Source of the DNA: Nephromyces sp. MM_2019
Lineage: Eukaryota > Apicomplexa > Aconoidasida > Nephromycida
Direction: 5' to 3'
Assembly (NCBI GenBank): GCA_015657535.1
Contig: JADHZB010002012.1
Span: 1 to 64,000 of the forward strand
Length of the DNA: 64,000 nucleotides
Shown here: piece after piece, positions 35,386-48,500 of the stretch
How the letters are laid out: the number at the start of each line of letters is the position of its first letter
Numbering within the stretch: the first letter of the stretch is position 1
Notes under the pieces: model-generated
Seen by the model: only the letters and a program-made list of their open reading frames with translations
What the model was told of the DNA's origin: nothing
Databases searched by the model: none
Made by a program: the position numbers and the translations under genes

Positions 35386-37902
35386 TTAAACCTCATCAAA
35401 ATTACGGTGGTCCCGCTCAAAAGAATCTCTCTGCAAAAAGCCAAAAAGCAATTTTAAGGAGGATAAGGAGACGAAATGAAAAAAGCATCATTCAAGAGTA
35501 AGAGAACATACACACACAAACACACACGATGAAGCATTAGATTATAGATTAAGTCAAGAATACTAGGCATTCTTCTCATAATCAAGAAAAAAAGCCCTAC
35601 AAGACAAAACGCATTGATCAAGTTAGCCAACTCAATCTTACCAGAATATAAGCAGGCACACTCCTCGGCACTAATCCATTCAGCCCTTCTAATGCAGCCA
35701 CAAACGCTGATGGCACCAATCTATTTGAAAACGTGAACTTCACCTGGAAGTGAACAGTGAAAAATACATCCAAATTCGCAAAAAAGGCAAAAATTCCGAA
35801 ACTGATACCTCCACTTTTACCTTTAAAAAATGTCGTTTACTCTTCCCCACGAAATCACAAAAAAAAACTCTCATCTTCATAAAATAAATCTATCTATAGC
35901 TCTCTAGAACAACGATTTAAAACTAGCCATTACGTGCTTAAAAACTAGATACAAAATCATAGTAGTGAATAGCACAGCGATCAAAAGAATCACAAGTCTC
36001 CATAGTAGTGAAGACAAATTACTTTTACTACAGCACAAGGATGTTGTAATAAACACAAAACTTTGTCAAAAACACATATAAAATCAGAGGTAGAAGAGGG
36101 AGCAGAGGTTCGTAGATATCCAGCCAAACGTACTCTACCAATGCAAATTTTTGAATAAAACAAGCAAAGAATAACTTTTAGACGTGTTTTGCTGCAAAAC
36201 ACATCTATCATCCTCTTCAAAATCCAATTTTATTTCGAAAAATTCCTCGCTTTGAGGCATCTTCAACGGATGTACATAGCAATTTTAATACACGCCCATA
36301 TCCAACAGAAAACATCTTGCACCTCTAGTTTAGCACGGTAGCAAGAATAAGTTTGAAGAAGTAGAAGAAACAGAAAAAAGCAGCCAACACGCAAAAAGAA
36401 GCAGAAGAAACCCCAAGAATTGTGCACCCTCATCCACTCCAAATATACGCGCACACATACGCGAGGCATTGCACGCTCAATACAGCACTTCAACTTAGCT
36501 TCAAACAAAACATTGACACACAGCTTTACCTCTGGAAAAAGACCTTCTTTAGCAGCCAGCTTATTAGCCTCAACTTCAATTAACATATGATAGAGCCACC
36601 AAACTGATGTAGCCATAAAAAAGCCCAGAAAGATATCAACAGTGTAATGAAAGTAGGCGGCGTTGAGGAGGACGTAGATTAGCAATGCAAACAACCACAT
36701 TAAGCCCGTAAATGCTGCAGACTTTCGCTCATAAAAAACCCAACACATCAACAGATGGGTAGTCATCAGGGTGTGTCCAGAGATAATCATATCCGAACAT
36801 TCTGCCAGCCTTCCTGTAGCCATTAAGAAGCTATTCCTGTAGAAGAGTAGAAATTATACTAGCGATGGAGTATAAGAGATTTTCAGTAAAAAAACAATGC
36901 AAATCTCTCTAAATAAAGCGAAAAATTTCACTGGTAGTTCCACATTACTCTAAAAAAACTGAAAAATTTCACTGGTTAAGTAGCTCAGGAGATATGAAGG
37001 GGTAAAGTCTCCCGCTCTCTAAGAGGCTCAACATATACAAGGCAGGCATAAAGATTAAAAAACTACACACTCTAATCAACTCAAAGCAAATTACAGTTTA
37101 AAGCAATCACACACTAAAATTATTATAATCATACAATTTTGCTCCCAAGCTTGAAGTATTTCCCTAAACCCTATTATCATCAATACCCATCTTCATCACA
37201 ATTAACAACAGAAAAAGCTACACACAACTACCTCATAACGTCCACTAAAGACAACGCCACCACAGGCTCACAGTAGTCTCTAGCACTAGGCATGGTGGTG
37301 ACCACAATTGCTATCCCTCTAATGATATAACAAAAGGCTGAAATGTACAGGAACCGGAGGAGCATCATCATGCTCTCACGACTATAATTGAAGATACCGA
37401 AGCGAACAAATGTTAAGACAGCGAATATTGCCGAAATAATATTAACAAACTTAACGGGAGCCCAAGGCATAGGCCCATGGGGAAAAATGATATCGTGGAA
37501 GATATCCCTTAAAGGACTAATCTTGTTCATCCTATAGGACTGATCGCAGATGATTGCACACACACACTGAAAGTAGAAACAGGCTAGGAAGGCGAGGACT
37601 GCGTAAGTGAGAAGAAACCCAAAGTTTGAAGGCAGAGCATCACGAGAAAACTGCTCCCCCTCCACGGGGATTATCAAGCAGGAGGAAGTACTCCTGCGTG
37701 CATCTCTGAGAAAACTACCATGATTCCCATCCCTTAAACTTTCCGTGGTGTCTGTTCGATCAGCATGATCTGAAATCGCAATACGGCTAAAGCTTGCACA
37801 CTCGATGGTAGCATTCTTCCCCTCCGCTTCTAGAGTAGTATCACAAGCCAATTTTACCGTGGCTTTTGTCGATTCACTCATCTTAGCAACCGGAAGAAGC
37901 AA
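35386..37902 (-). CDS. Sphingomyelin synthase / IPC synthase family enzyme, complete, 4 exons
   Basis: Exons 37902-37232, 36836-36530, 35743-35642 and 35430-35386 (stop TAA) give 374 residues; phases 2, 0, 0 agree, with donors GTAGTT, GTAAAG and GTAAGA and acceptors TCTACAG, CACTTCCAG and TTTTTGCAG. The polar N-terminus (1-90) is followed by hydrophobic segments near 93-119, 150-170 and 180-203. Family motifs are in order: PLRDIFHDII (130-139), RGIAIVVTTMP (195-205), CSDMIISGHT (237-246) and HYTVD (287-291). The expected catalytic triad His245, His287 and Asp291 is present. These enzymes move a phosphocholine, phosphoethanolamine or phosphoinositol head group onto ceramide in Golgi or plasma membranes; substrate cannot be told from sequence. 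Oddity: the usual CGD is CSD. The last 49 residues are charged (RDSFERDHRNFDEV). A second ATG lies at codon 8. Confidence 0.88.
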
Positions 37903-40900
37903 AAGAAGAGGGAAAATTCAAAAAGATCAAGCGAAAAAACAAGTATCAGCAACCAAGACAATCAGCTGCTAGCGCATGAGGAGGTAACCCCGCAGTGCGA
38001 GTTTAAAATGTTATTTTCATGATAAAGTGGGTTCTCAAATATGTCGGATTAGAGACTATATTTTCCCACCTAAAAAAACTGCAATAACAGTATCTATACA
38101 CGCTGCTCAGCACGGGAAATTATATGTGTATATGTCCATGCCTACACAAATAACTCGCTTTTACCACGCACGAATACACCACCACAAAGACACCGAATCC
38201 TCCTTGAAAATAAATGGTAATAAGGTGTGGATGTCAACTCTTTTCACCAGTTTAATCGCATGAAAGAAGCCAATATATCGCACAATATCATCAAACTTGA
38301 AGATTAAATCAGCAGAAAAGTAGTGAAATTCTATATTTTTTGTATAAACGAATAGTTTCCACAAGTAACAAGTAGTATAATGGTAGGATAGGAAGCTCGA
38401 AAATAGAGATATATCGTAGAAGTATGCTCTAGCGTTTTACACACTCTCACAGGGATGGGGAGAAACTATCAGCCTTCCAGAGCGACTTAAGATCAGCTTT
38501 TGAAAGCAGTAGAGGACAGAATAAAAACAAAAAAATCCGGTAAATTGCCTAAGGAACTTCCTCCATTCATATATATAGTAGAAAAGCAAATGTTTATAAG
38601 CTAAAGAACGCCAAATAATAACATGCTGAAACTGCAGTGTATTATCATAACAAGCGTAGTGATCACAACATAAAATCAACTGCTAAAGCATCGGCACGCA
38701 TACACCACTTTATGAAAATGCTTTGCCAGCAAGCTTAAATTTCCTCCTTGATTCAGTTCTCAACATGCGACACACACAATTGGGAGAAATATAAGAGAAT
38801 CCTCCTAATAAAAAAAAATCATTTCAGCAAGACTCACAACAAGCTCATAAAAGTGAAGTGAAGAGATACATGCAACTTCTTCAATCAATGTACCTCAACC
38901 AAAGCATCTAGCATACTGGGAGCAAGCTGTAATCTCACACACAAAAAGTCTCGCTAATGCATTATTTCCAATAATATATGGAAGCGCAAATCTCGAAAGC
39001 ACTCAGATAATCATAGAATAACGTAAATGAAAAATTTTACTTATAAAGGCGTATGATGAGGATCTTAACAAGCATGCGTGTAACGAATATGGGGTAAAAA
39101 AAAACAGCCGTAAAAATGCACTTTGATACTTCAAATGAAACACGTGGCTTAACTACCATAAGAAACCTCTCCCTTTGCAAAAACCTGCAAATAACGAGAA
39201 TAAACGGATGCTAAAACTGAAGCGGAAACATCAAATTAATACTAATAATTCTTGTAGTGTGCGTGCCTTTTTTATTATGTTGCTACAGTACGAACAATCA
39301 ATAGGGGCGCATCATACTCCAGATCTAGGCAGTGGAGAAACTACTCCTGCGAGTCCAAAAATAGAGCTTTTAATATAGCGAAAGGCATATAAGCAAAAAA
39401 ATAGAACAAAGAATGCATCATATAGATAGGATACAACCATGTTACTGCGCTACTCCTACTTTATGACATGAACCTACACATTCAAAGCGAGGGGCAGTAA
39501 TACACAAAATAACTCATCTCAAAAAAAATTTGAATCTGAGCAATCAACAAGCAACACATGAGAAATGCAAAAAACTATGCCGTACATGCAAGAAGACTCA
39601 ATTTCAACTGCAGTAGAAGCTGCATTACCAGAAATTTTGATAGCTTTACGGCATGCTCAAAACATTAGTGACTCACTATGATAAACTATAACTTTGGAGT
39701 TCCAACAGCGCGCAAATTTTCCGCAGTGCAAGTCAGCGAAAAGAGCCAACCACAGATACTGCCTTCACTGCGTTTTTAGCTAAAATACACATAACAAGCC
39801 CATGCCTTTAAGTAATGGATAGCTCTTGGGACCTCAGTAAAAAGAGCTCTTTGTACCTCACATATCACACAATTAAGAGCTGATTACCGACGCTCTCAAA
39901 GGTAGTCTATCAAAAAATTGAAAAGCGGAAAAACACTATGCACGATTTTTTCCTAGTACAAAATACTCTGGAAAGAAGCATAGAAATCTGTTTAGTGATA
40001 ATTTTTTTCTAACATGGTCAAAAAGCTAGTTTACGTGCAGAGCCAAAACTTCAAAGCCAAAGGTTCAACAAGAGAAACCTCTTTTTTTTTACTACAGTAC
40101 GATAAGCGGAAATGACATAAAAGTTCAGTTATCTGAAAAATTAGAATAACTTGATAGCACCACGGCTGTGAATTGCAAAAAAAAAGTTAAGACTGCATCA
40201 AAATCTTGCTTAAAAAAAAGCTTTACCCAGATAACAACGCTCCATCGGCCAACAACCAATAACAAGCCTATAAAAACACTTCATGATAATAATATCCGTG
40301 TCAGGAACTGAGGATGATGAGGTTGCTATCAACGATTAGCAGTCAATACCCATCAAATGAAGAAAACACTCAAAAGAGATTCACTTGAATATAGCTGAGA
40401 TTAAAGGGTAGCCTTAGGATCCACACGCACACTCTCTTTAAGACTTAGTAAGCCTGTGGAAACAGAAAATATTGAATAGATAACCTTAGTGCATGCCTGT
40501 TCCATAATGTGTAATTACTGACGCATAACACACGTGCATTGCTACATCAAAAGCGTAACTTACACGTTGCCGCCCCGTGTATGCATCTGTAAAGCGTGCT
40601 AAGCTATGGGGAAAATTGATATAATTCCATCCGTTCAGACGCTAGGCTATACCCTCAAACCTAAGCCAATAATATCGAAGCCCCTTTAAGTGCAAAACAC
40701 GGATTGCAAACAAGAAGTGACAAAAAGATGCATAAAGTATAAGTAGATTAACGAATAAAAAGCTAATCTTCAAATAAAGCAAATACGCATTACTAAGCAT
40801 AACATTAGACACATTGAACAAATTCCCATATAAAAGAAACATGCGATATACACTTGTAACAATAAGCGCAGAGGTGTGTACCACGTCCTCAGGGAATAAA

Positions 40901-41003
40901 ATGGAGTTCGGAAACGTCGCAATTTTCCCAGCCCAGGACACAAACTGCCGAAAAGGTATAAAGCTATAAAAACAAAATGGACATGTGAAATGCAGCCTCT
41001 TAC
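37903..41003. other. Unassigned, A-rich on the plus strand
   Basis: No long open frame and no secure exon. The bias (A-rich plus strand) fits minus-strand transcription, so this may be 5' flank of the sphingolipid gene plus introns of a gene beginning near 41055. A 140-codon minus-strand frame (41064-40642) becomes very hydrophobic and tyrosine/leucine rich downstream and looks like read-through of a T-rich intron. Confidence 0.4.
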
Positions 41004-41055
41004 CATTTCCATTATGTGGACCCACACTATCTCCCTTCAGGCAAAGTACTCTCAT
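41004..41055 (-). CDS. Possible first coding exon of a minus-strand gene
   Basis: ATG at 41055 opens MRVLCLKGDSVGPHNGN, followed by a good donor (GGTAAGAG, phase 1). No downstream exon could be tied to it, so this is tentative. Confidence 0.25.
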
Positions 41056-43599
41056 ATGGGACAAAAACTTGAAAAAGACGCACCAAAAGGGCTACGAACT
41101 CACACAAAGCAGCAAGACTGACTACTTTAACAAAAGTATTTAATATCGCACATGACGCGCCCAGTATTACTCAAACTTGGGTAGAACGCAACATTTATAC
41201 ACACGGCGAAACTTTAAACGCGATAGCAGGGTGCAGGGTGACTCACAAAAATGGCGGAATGGGTAAAAAATAGCAGAAACACATGAAAAAAACAGAAGCA
41301 CACAAGAAAACAGAAACACAGAAAAAAAAACAGCTGAGCGTCTTTCACTTCTCAAGGTATTTTAAATTAGATGCACTCCTAAGAGATTCTCAAATAGGCT
41401 TGTACGCTTTTGTAACTACAACACAAACATAAACGCTGCAAGAACTAGAGTTCGCGCTAGCAAAATCGTGCTGTTTTCACAGGACGATTGGGGCGGACAT
41501 CGATCCCGACATGGGAAGAATTGGACCTCCACGCTCATAGTCGTCAAGCCAGAACCGATCAGCACCTTAGGCGCTTCTTTGAATGAGTTGAGCTACATTG
41601 TATTTACTGCGCCTCATTGAATTTATTTTGTATTCTGCCCTTTTTCAAGTGACTCAGCAAATTACTAGTCACGTCGCGTCACCTTCAAAGTTGTTGAAAA
41701 ATATATCGTATGTTTAGTACCCTCGCTTAAATAAAGGAAACCTTTAAATTAAAGTGATTTGCATAGAAACTGTTAAACTTATTTGTAAGCAACCGAAATA
41801 ACGCTCACAGGGATGGTAGTCGGTAAAATTGCGTTAGCACACGGTAATAAAGCCTTGTAAATGAATGATTGCTGGAACTTTTCATGATCATGTGGGATTG
41901 CAGGTTTTGTGACCTAATTATGATCGTGCTGTGCCGGGATCCCCCGTTTTTTAGGGTGTCGCCCGCACTTACCATAATACACTGCAATATTGCCTAGCAG
42001 GTAATGCCATATTGTATGTTAGGTCAGAAGACGGAATATCTTTTTTTATCCTGGAAATTAATTGAAAAGTGATGCGCATTTTCCATGAAGTACGATAGTA
42101 GAAGCTTAACCGTCAATACCTGCAAGTGACTAGCCAGAGGGGTGTAGTTACACCACCTCAGGAGGTCGCGGAAAGCATAGTTACAGCAAAAGAACATCAA
42201 AATATAGCATTTTCCAATGAGCTTTTGCAGGAAGATCTAATGATTGTAAAGTGGAGCAAAAGATGCGAAGAGTAATGCCATTATGTTTTAGGTATTTTCT
42301 TGGGAATCGTGGTCTTTAAGAACTTAAATAGGGAAACAGCCTTTGATGAGATGGAAATTACCTAAATATGACTGAAAACAGTGTTTTTCAGATTAAAAAT
42401 TTTGGGAATGAAGCTGCTAATCAAAAGGTTATAACTGTGTATATGCGTTCGTGTGTTTGTGCATGTGAGAATGCAAATCGTAGTAAAAGAGTCAATGTAC
42501 AATTCATCGAACTGTATTAACGATATTGTGGCTGGAATAGTTACTTATGCTTTTTGCTGGAGTGCAAACCGAACTTTTTCCTGGAATGATACGTGTGCAA
42601 AGCGGAAAGTCAGAGGTAGTAAGCGAAGCTATACGTAAGTAAAAATTCTGGTTGCTATCCAAACGTTTTGGCATCTCCTTTCAATAGAAATTTCAGATTT
42701 AATCGCAATTTCTAGGATAAAAGAAGCATTATGAAAGGCCCACAGGTCTATCATGGCTATGTGAAAGTAGCCGATAACATAGCTGAGCAGTGCCTGCTGT
42801 CTTTTCTAGCTTGAGATTCGCGACAACAGGGGGCCGGTATAGTTAATTTCAGCTGTAAAGCCATTAACTTAAAAAAGTTGCTAGAGTGGTTCATAATCAA
42901 GACAAATTATGCAACATATGGTCAGGCAGCCAGAAACAAGATGAGAATAGTACTAAGATTGTGCGTGTGATGAGCTACGGAAATATCCAAGGATATTTCT
43001 ATCGGTAGATTACTTGCTCATCTGTTTGAAGTTACAGAAGAATTTGTTATGGAAACACAAATTCAGTTCTTAGGTGTGCTAAATACATTGCATTTGAGAT
43101 GAAGCGGCAGCAAAATCTGAAATAATTCTTAAGACAATTATGCTTATACCAACTACTCATCAACATATTGATATTTTTTGAATAGGGGTCATTACTACGG
43201 CTGATTTTGTCGTTGCTAGTACTAAAGAACCTATGCCTTTACCGCAACTATGTTTAAATTGGATGCTGATATGCAGAGAATTCTCTAAATGATAAAAGAG
43301 TTAAAATATCAGAAATCAGATACTTGCTACATCAGGGTAGGGGTGAACTTAAATTCTAAGCTTTTTGCAGGGAAATTAACCGAGAGAGTCATCAAAAAGT
43401 AAAAGAATTAAAGTCTCCTGAAGAAAAATGCAAATGGGAGTGATTTTTTAAAACATCCTTTTTTCATTACCCATGAAAGAAGTTATACCAAAATCTACTA
43501 ATCCCATGACACAGAGATGTCCCAACAGTGTGCACTACACTTTTCCAATGTGTTGTGAACGAAGCTGATTCTTTGACTTCTTCGGTTATTTACCTATTT
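41056..43599. other. Unassigned DNA
   Basis: A minus-strand frame near 41590-41415 (FKEAPKVLIGSGLTTMSVEV, then FFPCRDRCPPQSSCEN) is open for about 55 codons in a locally GC-richer patch. Otherwise nothing beyond chance-length frames. Confidence 0.45.
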
Positions 43600-44000
43600 A
43601 ACGGCGAGCCTCGCGCTTTTTTATGGAGCTAGCTGCCGATAGTGCACTACTTAACGTTTCTTCTCCGAACGAAAAAGTGAGGGCTACCCTCCGAAAGCGC
43701 CGCTCAGGGAGCAACAAGCTAGGCTAACTGGCCGTTCCCCGCAGATCGTCGTAGAAATCTCTAAACATCCGGGTCGCCCACCAGCTACTCTACGACCCTT
43801 ATAAAAACGGTAACGGTAGACACCGCGATTCCTATTTTGTGCCGCGCCACAAAATTCGTACGTGAATACCCCTACTTACCCCGGGAAGGTATTCGATATC
43901 GGCAAGCTGAGCAATGTTGTCTAATGTACGCAGAGCGCTTTCTATGGAGCTCGGCCAAGACTTGACCTTCGGGGGACTACCTTTGAGTTTTGAGTACTTT
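43600..44000. other. Locally GC-rich patch in AT-rich DNA
   Basis: About 400 bases are visibly richer in CG, GCG and CCGGG words than either flank. All six frames are broken by stops, so it is not an obvious exon. It could be a CpG-rich regulatory patch, an RNA gene I cannot fold by eye, or inserted DNA. Confidence 0.6.
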
Positions 44001-45500
44001 TGTATCGATATGTTGTATATTTCCTTCCCTTCCTTACTTGTGACTTGCTCGGCACCTTTGTAGAATCGTTGAAAAATCTGATCATAAGCGAACGAAGAGA
44101 AAGGTAAGCTTTGTCACCTTTTCAAGTTCAATTCTAGCCAAATTTGGGACATGTGTGGACAAAAGAGCAATGAGCCGTAACCAATATGGCTTGATACAGT
44201 GAAAAACTTCTCTTGCAAGCTTGCAAGGGAGAAATTTGAGTAGAAGCTGTGATCAGACCCGTGTGTTCTGCAGAAATTTTTGTGCACTAGATAATGGTAT
44301 CATGTGCCGTGTGCCTTGCTTGTGTTCCTGGAGTACCGAGAATGTAAAACGTAAACCTTTCCGAGGGGTTAGTGTACCATATTTTTTCTAAAGATGAAAA
44401 GTTAAACCTAGAACAAAAAGAAAAACAATTGATCCAGATGCAATATCAAAGAAATACACAAAAAATTATGAGGAAGATCATGCTATAGAAAGCAAGCGGT
44501 CAATTAGGTGGGATTTAATGTCGTGTCCATATTAGTTTCAACGGAGTTGTTATGTGTCAAAGTTGTTACATGTCCTGTGTAAGCAATCATTGTTGTTGCA
44601 GTGTCTTGTGCACTCCTTTATGCTCTATTGTTGCACTGATATTTCTAAAGGTGGCTTGCGCAGCATATTAAGAACAAATTATCTCTTTACAAAATGTGAG
44701 AAGCGTGCATGGCATGCAGTTTGTGAAGGACTGTAGCAAAGTTTCCAGAATATCTTAACAGCTCTGTCATGATGGTTGCTAGCTCCACTTATATGTCTGT
44801 TTATTTTGGTGTTTCTCGCTATTACACTTATAAAATTAACTTTTTCTAAGACAATATCTATTGTATCTGCATATCGAGCTGAAAATTCATCTATGGAATT
44901 ATCAATTCATTTTTCCTCGTCTGCATGTTGCCGTTAAAATTTTTTTTTCCTGATACGCAATGCTTAGTTGCTGAGCGTCTTCCCGAGGTGAACTTTAATG
45001 TAAAATTTCGTTTTTAGTCATCGATTTCTTTTTAATGGTGTGTGTATTGCCTGGCTTTTATAAACCTGGAGCTGCTTCTGAGTTAAATTTTCAAGCGGAT
45101 TTATTATTGCTGTGACTCTAATGTCTAAAATACGTTCTCAATTTTTGATTGTTGCAGCTTTTATTGCAAGTATGGTCACCTACTTCCAAAGCATAACGTA
45201 AAACCATTTAACTTGCAAACTGTCGCTGACTTCTTTGTATACTTTTCTATATGAAGTCGTTTGCATGCAATGTCCGTGAATTTTGAATTTCGAAATAAGC
45301 TCTTGTTGCTGTTGATGCAAGCTTGGATGATGAATTTGGAAAATTTTCATTTTCCAATATTTCTGCCATTGCTTGTATATCCTATACCCAAATATGAAGA
45401 TATTTTTTATTAACAAGCTCAGAATACTGCAAGTGCTGGTAGAATTAGCTTTGTTAAATAGCAGGGCGCTCTCCAATTTTAATGTGCTTGATACAGGGAA
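44001..45500. other. 5' flank of the NADH dehydrogenase gene
   Basis: Plus strand becomes T-rich from about 44.7 kb, as in the sense-strand introns of the gene that follows. No exon is seen; an untranslated leader or its intron may lie here. A minus-strand 123-codon frame (45551-45180) overlaps the start of the dehydrogenase and lacks splice or family support. Confidence 0.4.
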
Positions 45501-48500
45501 ATGCTGCGAAACTTTTTGATGCACTATGGCGCTCTTGCCCAAAGCGTGCATTGTTCAGCAGATGTTAATTCTCCTAACTCAAAAACTTTGCATCTCCGTG
45601 AAGCGACACGGTATGCACCAGCAGACCTTATTCCGTACGTCCTGGGCCGTAAAGTAGACCCGGATATTGTAATTAAAGGGGCTAGAAATCCGTTTAATTT
45701 CGCCAAAAAGCAGTGGAATCGTTTTGTAGTTCCGGTAGTGCCAAGCCTCTCTGCAAATAAGCGAAAGGAGAAATTGGTTCTCCTAGGTTCTGGGTGGGCA
45801 TCGATGGGCTTGTTAAAAGAAATTGACGTTGAAAAATACGAGGTTAACGTTGTGTCTCCCACGTATGTCTGCATTTTTGGGGGGTGGTTGGGTTTTACAG
45901 TGTTTTACCTTAATAGTGATGAATGCGTGTGTAATGAATATGTGTGGGAATTCAAATTTGTGTGTTTAGGGTAGGATTGTGGTATGTGTTGCTTGGGAAC
46001 GTGGTGTGTGTCGAGTGGGAATGCTTGTGGGTTGGGAATGCTTGTGTGTTGGGTGGGAATGCTTGTGGGTTAGGAAGGCATTGTGGCTGAAGAGAATCAC
46101 TGGACTGAGGGTGTGTTTTTACCTTGTAATTGTAGACAATACTCGTGGGCATTCTTCTTTAAGGATAAGTTTTTGAAGCCAGGACATGATAGTGGAACAA
46201 TTTTTGTTTCTTCTGTGTATATTTACTGCATAGAGGCTGCAAGCTTACTACGAAGTGGTGGGATAGGAAATTGTTGCGAGAAAACACACTTTTTCCTCTA
46301 TAAACACTTTTTAATGGAAATTGTATACAATTTTTCCTATTTTGAAGCAATTTGTTAGTATTGCATTATTTATCCTGTTCAAATAACAGAGATTTGTAGA
46401 GTGAATATTTAGTATACATCACTCAGCATAAGATAGAGTTTTATAGTGCTTTGCTGGATTTTTTTCAAATATCCTCTTAAGTAATTTATTGTCCGATTTT
46501 GTAGTGATCCCTACACACTTTCTAGTCATCAGGGTGTGTGTGTATGCACACTGTAGAGCTGGTTTGGGGGCAGTTATATATAGCATTTCCTTACCTTGTT
46601 CCAGGGATTGCTTTGTCTTTACACCTGTGCTTCCTTCGATTGCTGGGATGTCGATGAATGAAGAGGTAGCGACTCATCCTATTACTTCCTTCTTTCAAAG
46701 CGGGAGTACGAAAAATATGGTAGGCTCTGAGTATGTGATGTATTTTCGAGTAAAAATCCAACACACGCAGCGTGTGTTAGTTTTGTGCTAATGCCTTGAA
46801 TTCATCGTGATTGACAGCTTTCACTTTGTTCTCTATTTGCTTTTTGGGAGGGTTGATAGTTTTTAGAGGGCGCTTGTTTATATGGTGAGAAAAGCTAAAA
46901 TAAGTAAATCTCGTGCACGGCACTTGAGAATAACCTCTGATACTTGCATTTGCATATTGGATGATGCTGCTTCTAAAGGAAGAAGTCATTTGATGTATCA
47001 CATTATTTTTGAGTAGAAAATTGCTAGTTTATAGAGAAATTTGCCGGTATATGTTGCATATATGTTCACAAAAATACTAGTTTTTGGTTTTTTTTCAATA
47101 TTCCAGCTGATTTTGGGTTTGTGTGCGCGATTTTGTATGCTCTTGAGGCATTTTTGTGCCAGTGGGTTCGAAAAAGACACTGCTGTTACGAATTGTCCGA
47201 TATTTATTTGCTAATTTGATGATAATTTAAGTTTGAATATGAAGTTCAATTCCAAAATTTAGTCGAGAGGCGTGCAAGATAACCTCCCTGTTTCTTTCTC
47301 TCCTTTTTTTAGGAATACACTGCAGCATCTGCTGTTTCACTGGGTCCTAATAAGGAGGTGATTTGCTCGCCAAACAATGGAGGCGATCTTGTCAAGATAC
47401 CATATGATATACTGGTGGTTGCCGTAGGTGCCAATGTAAACACTTTCAACATCCCAGGTGTTGCGGAATCTGCCTTATACCTGAAAACTCCGCAGGATGC
47501 TGTTAATATAAGGGAGAAAATCGTTAGTTTAACGTTTTTTGATGAAGATGTAAAACATTCAATAATTTTGTGTGTGTGTGCACTTGAAGTTGCGAATTAC
47601 ACGGAATTTTTCCAGTTTTTTTTAAGAAAACTTCAAATACGTTATTTCTGCGATAATTGAAGCAATTCATAACTTATTCTCCATGCTGCGAGTTTAAAAC
47701 GGGAACATATGTGCCGAGAGCGGCTGAGCATTTCGGGTATTATATAAGCATAGTTAGCGTCAGTCTGTTGTATTTGATTTTGCTTCCTATTGATGTTTGT
47801 GATTATGCTGGCTTTTTTATTACTTATTGCCTTTTTTCTGGCAGTTTCAACGTGCAAAAAATCTAATAAGGAGTTCGTTGCTGAAGAACATATTAACTTT
47901 CAATGTTTTGCTGAGTTTGTGTGTGGATTGCAGCCCTGAATGTACACCTTTTTTCATGTTTGTATATGCGGTTTAATATCACTTATTAACGTGTGTGGCG
48001 GTTTTAACGTACTAGGAAGATTTTAAATCAAAATCTTCCTGAGATTGTGTGTGGATGCTGCTCTTTTTCTGCACAATTTCCGTCTGCACACACACATTCA
48101 GTTCTCAGAATGATTTTGCTTTATAAACACTTCTGTCTTGCGGTTCAGTTACATAATTTTAAAGTTGCCTCCCAAGAATCTACTCCTTTATTGGAGAAGA
48201 GAAAATTACTGCATTTTGCTGTGGTTGGAGCAGGTCCAACTGGAGTTGAGACTTCTGGAGAAATTTCGCATTTCATCTCTAATCAAGGTCAGCTTTTTAT
48301 CGAAGTTAAAGCTGCTTTTTTATAGCTTATGCTGCTTCCTAGTTTACTAGCATAGAAGGTGTATGTGTGATCTTAGCTCTCAAATCATAAGATAATGTTT
48401 ATAGTTTTATACTAGCATAAATAGAGTGTGTGTGATCTTTAAAAATATGCTTTATTTTAAGAATCAAACTAATGCTTCTTCATTTATAGGATATATATTG

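Noticed and set aside
43700..43830. FYDDLRG on the minus strand, resembling a reverse-transcriptase YDD motif
   Set aside because: The frame is open for only about 14 codons and nothing around it resembles a reverse transcriptase; chance.
45180..45551. 123-codon minus-strand frame over the NDH2 start
   Set aside because: It overlaps well-supported NDH2 coding sequence on the other strand and has no family or splice support.
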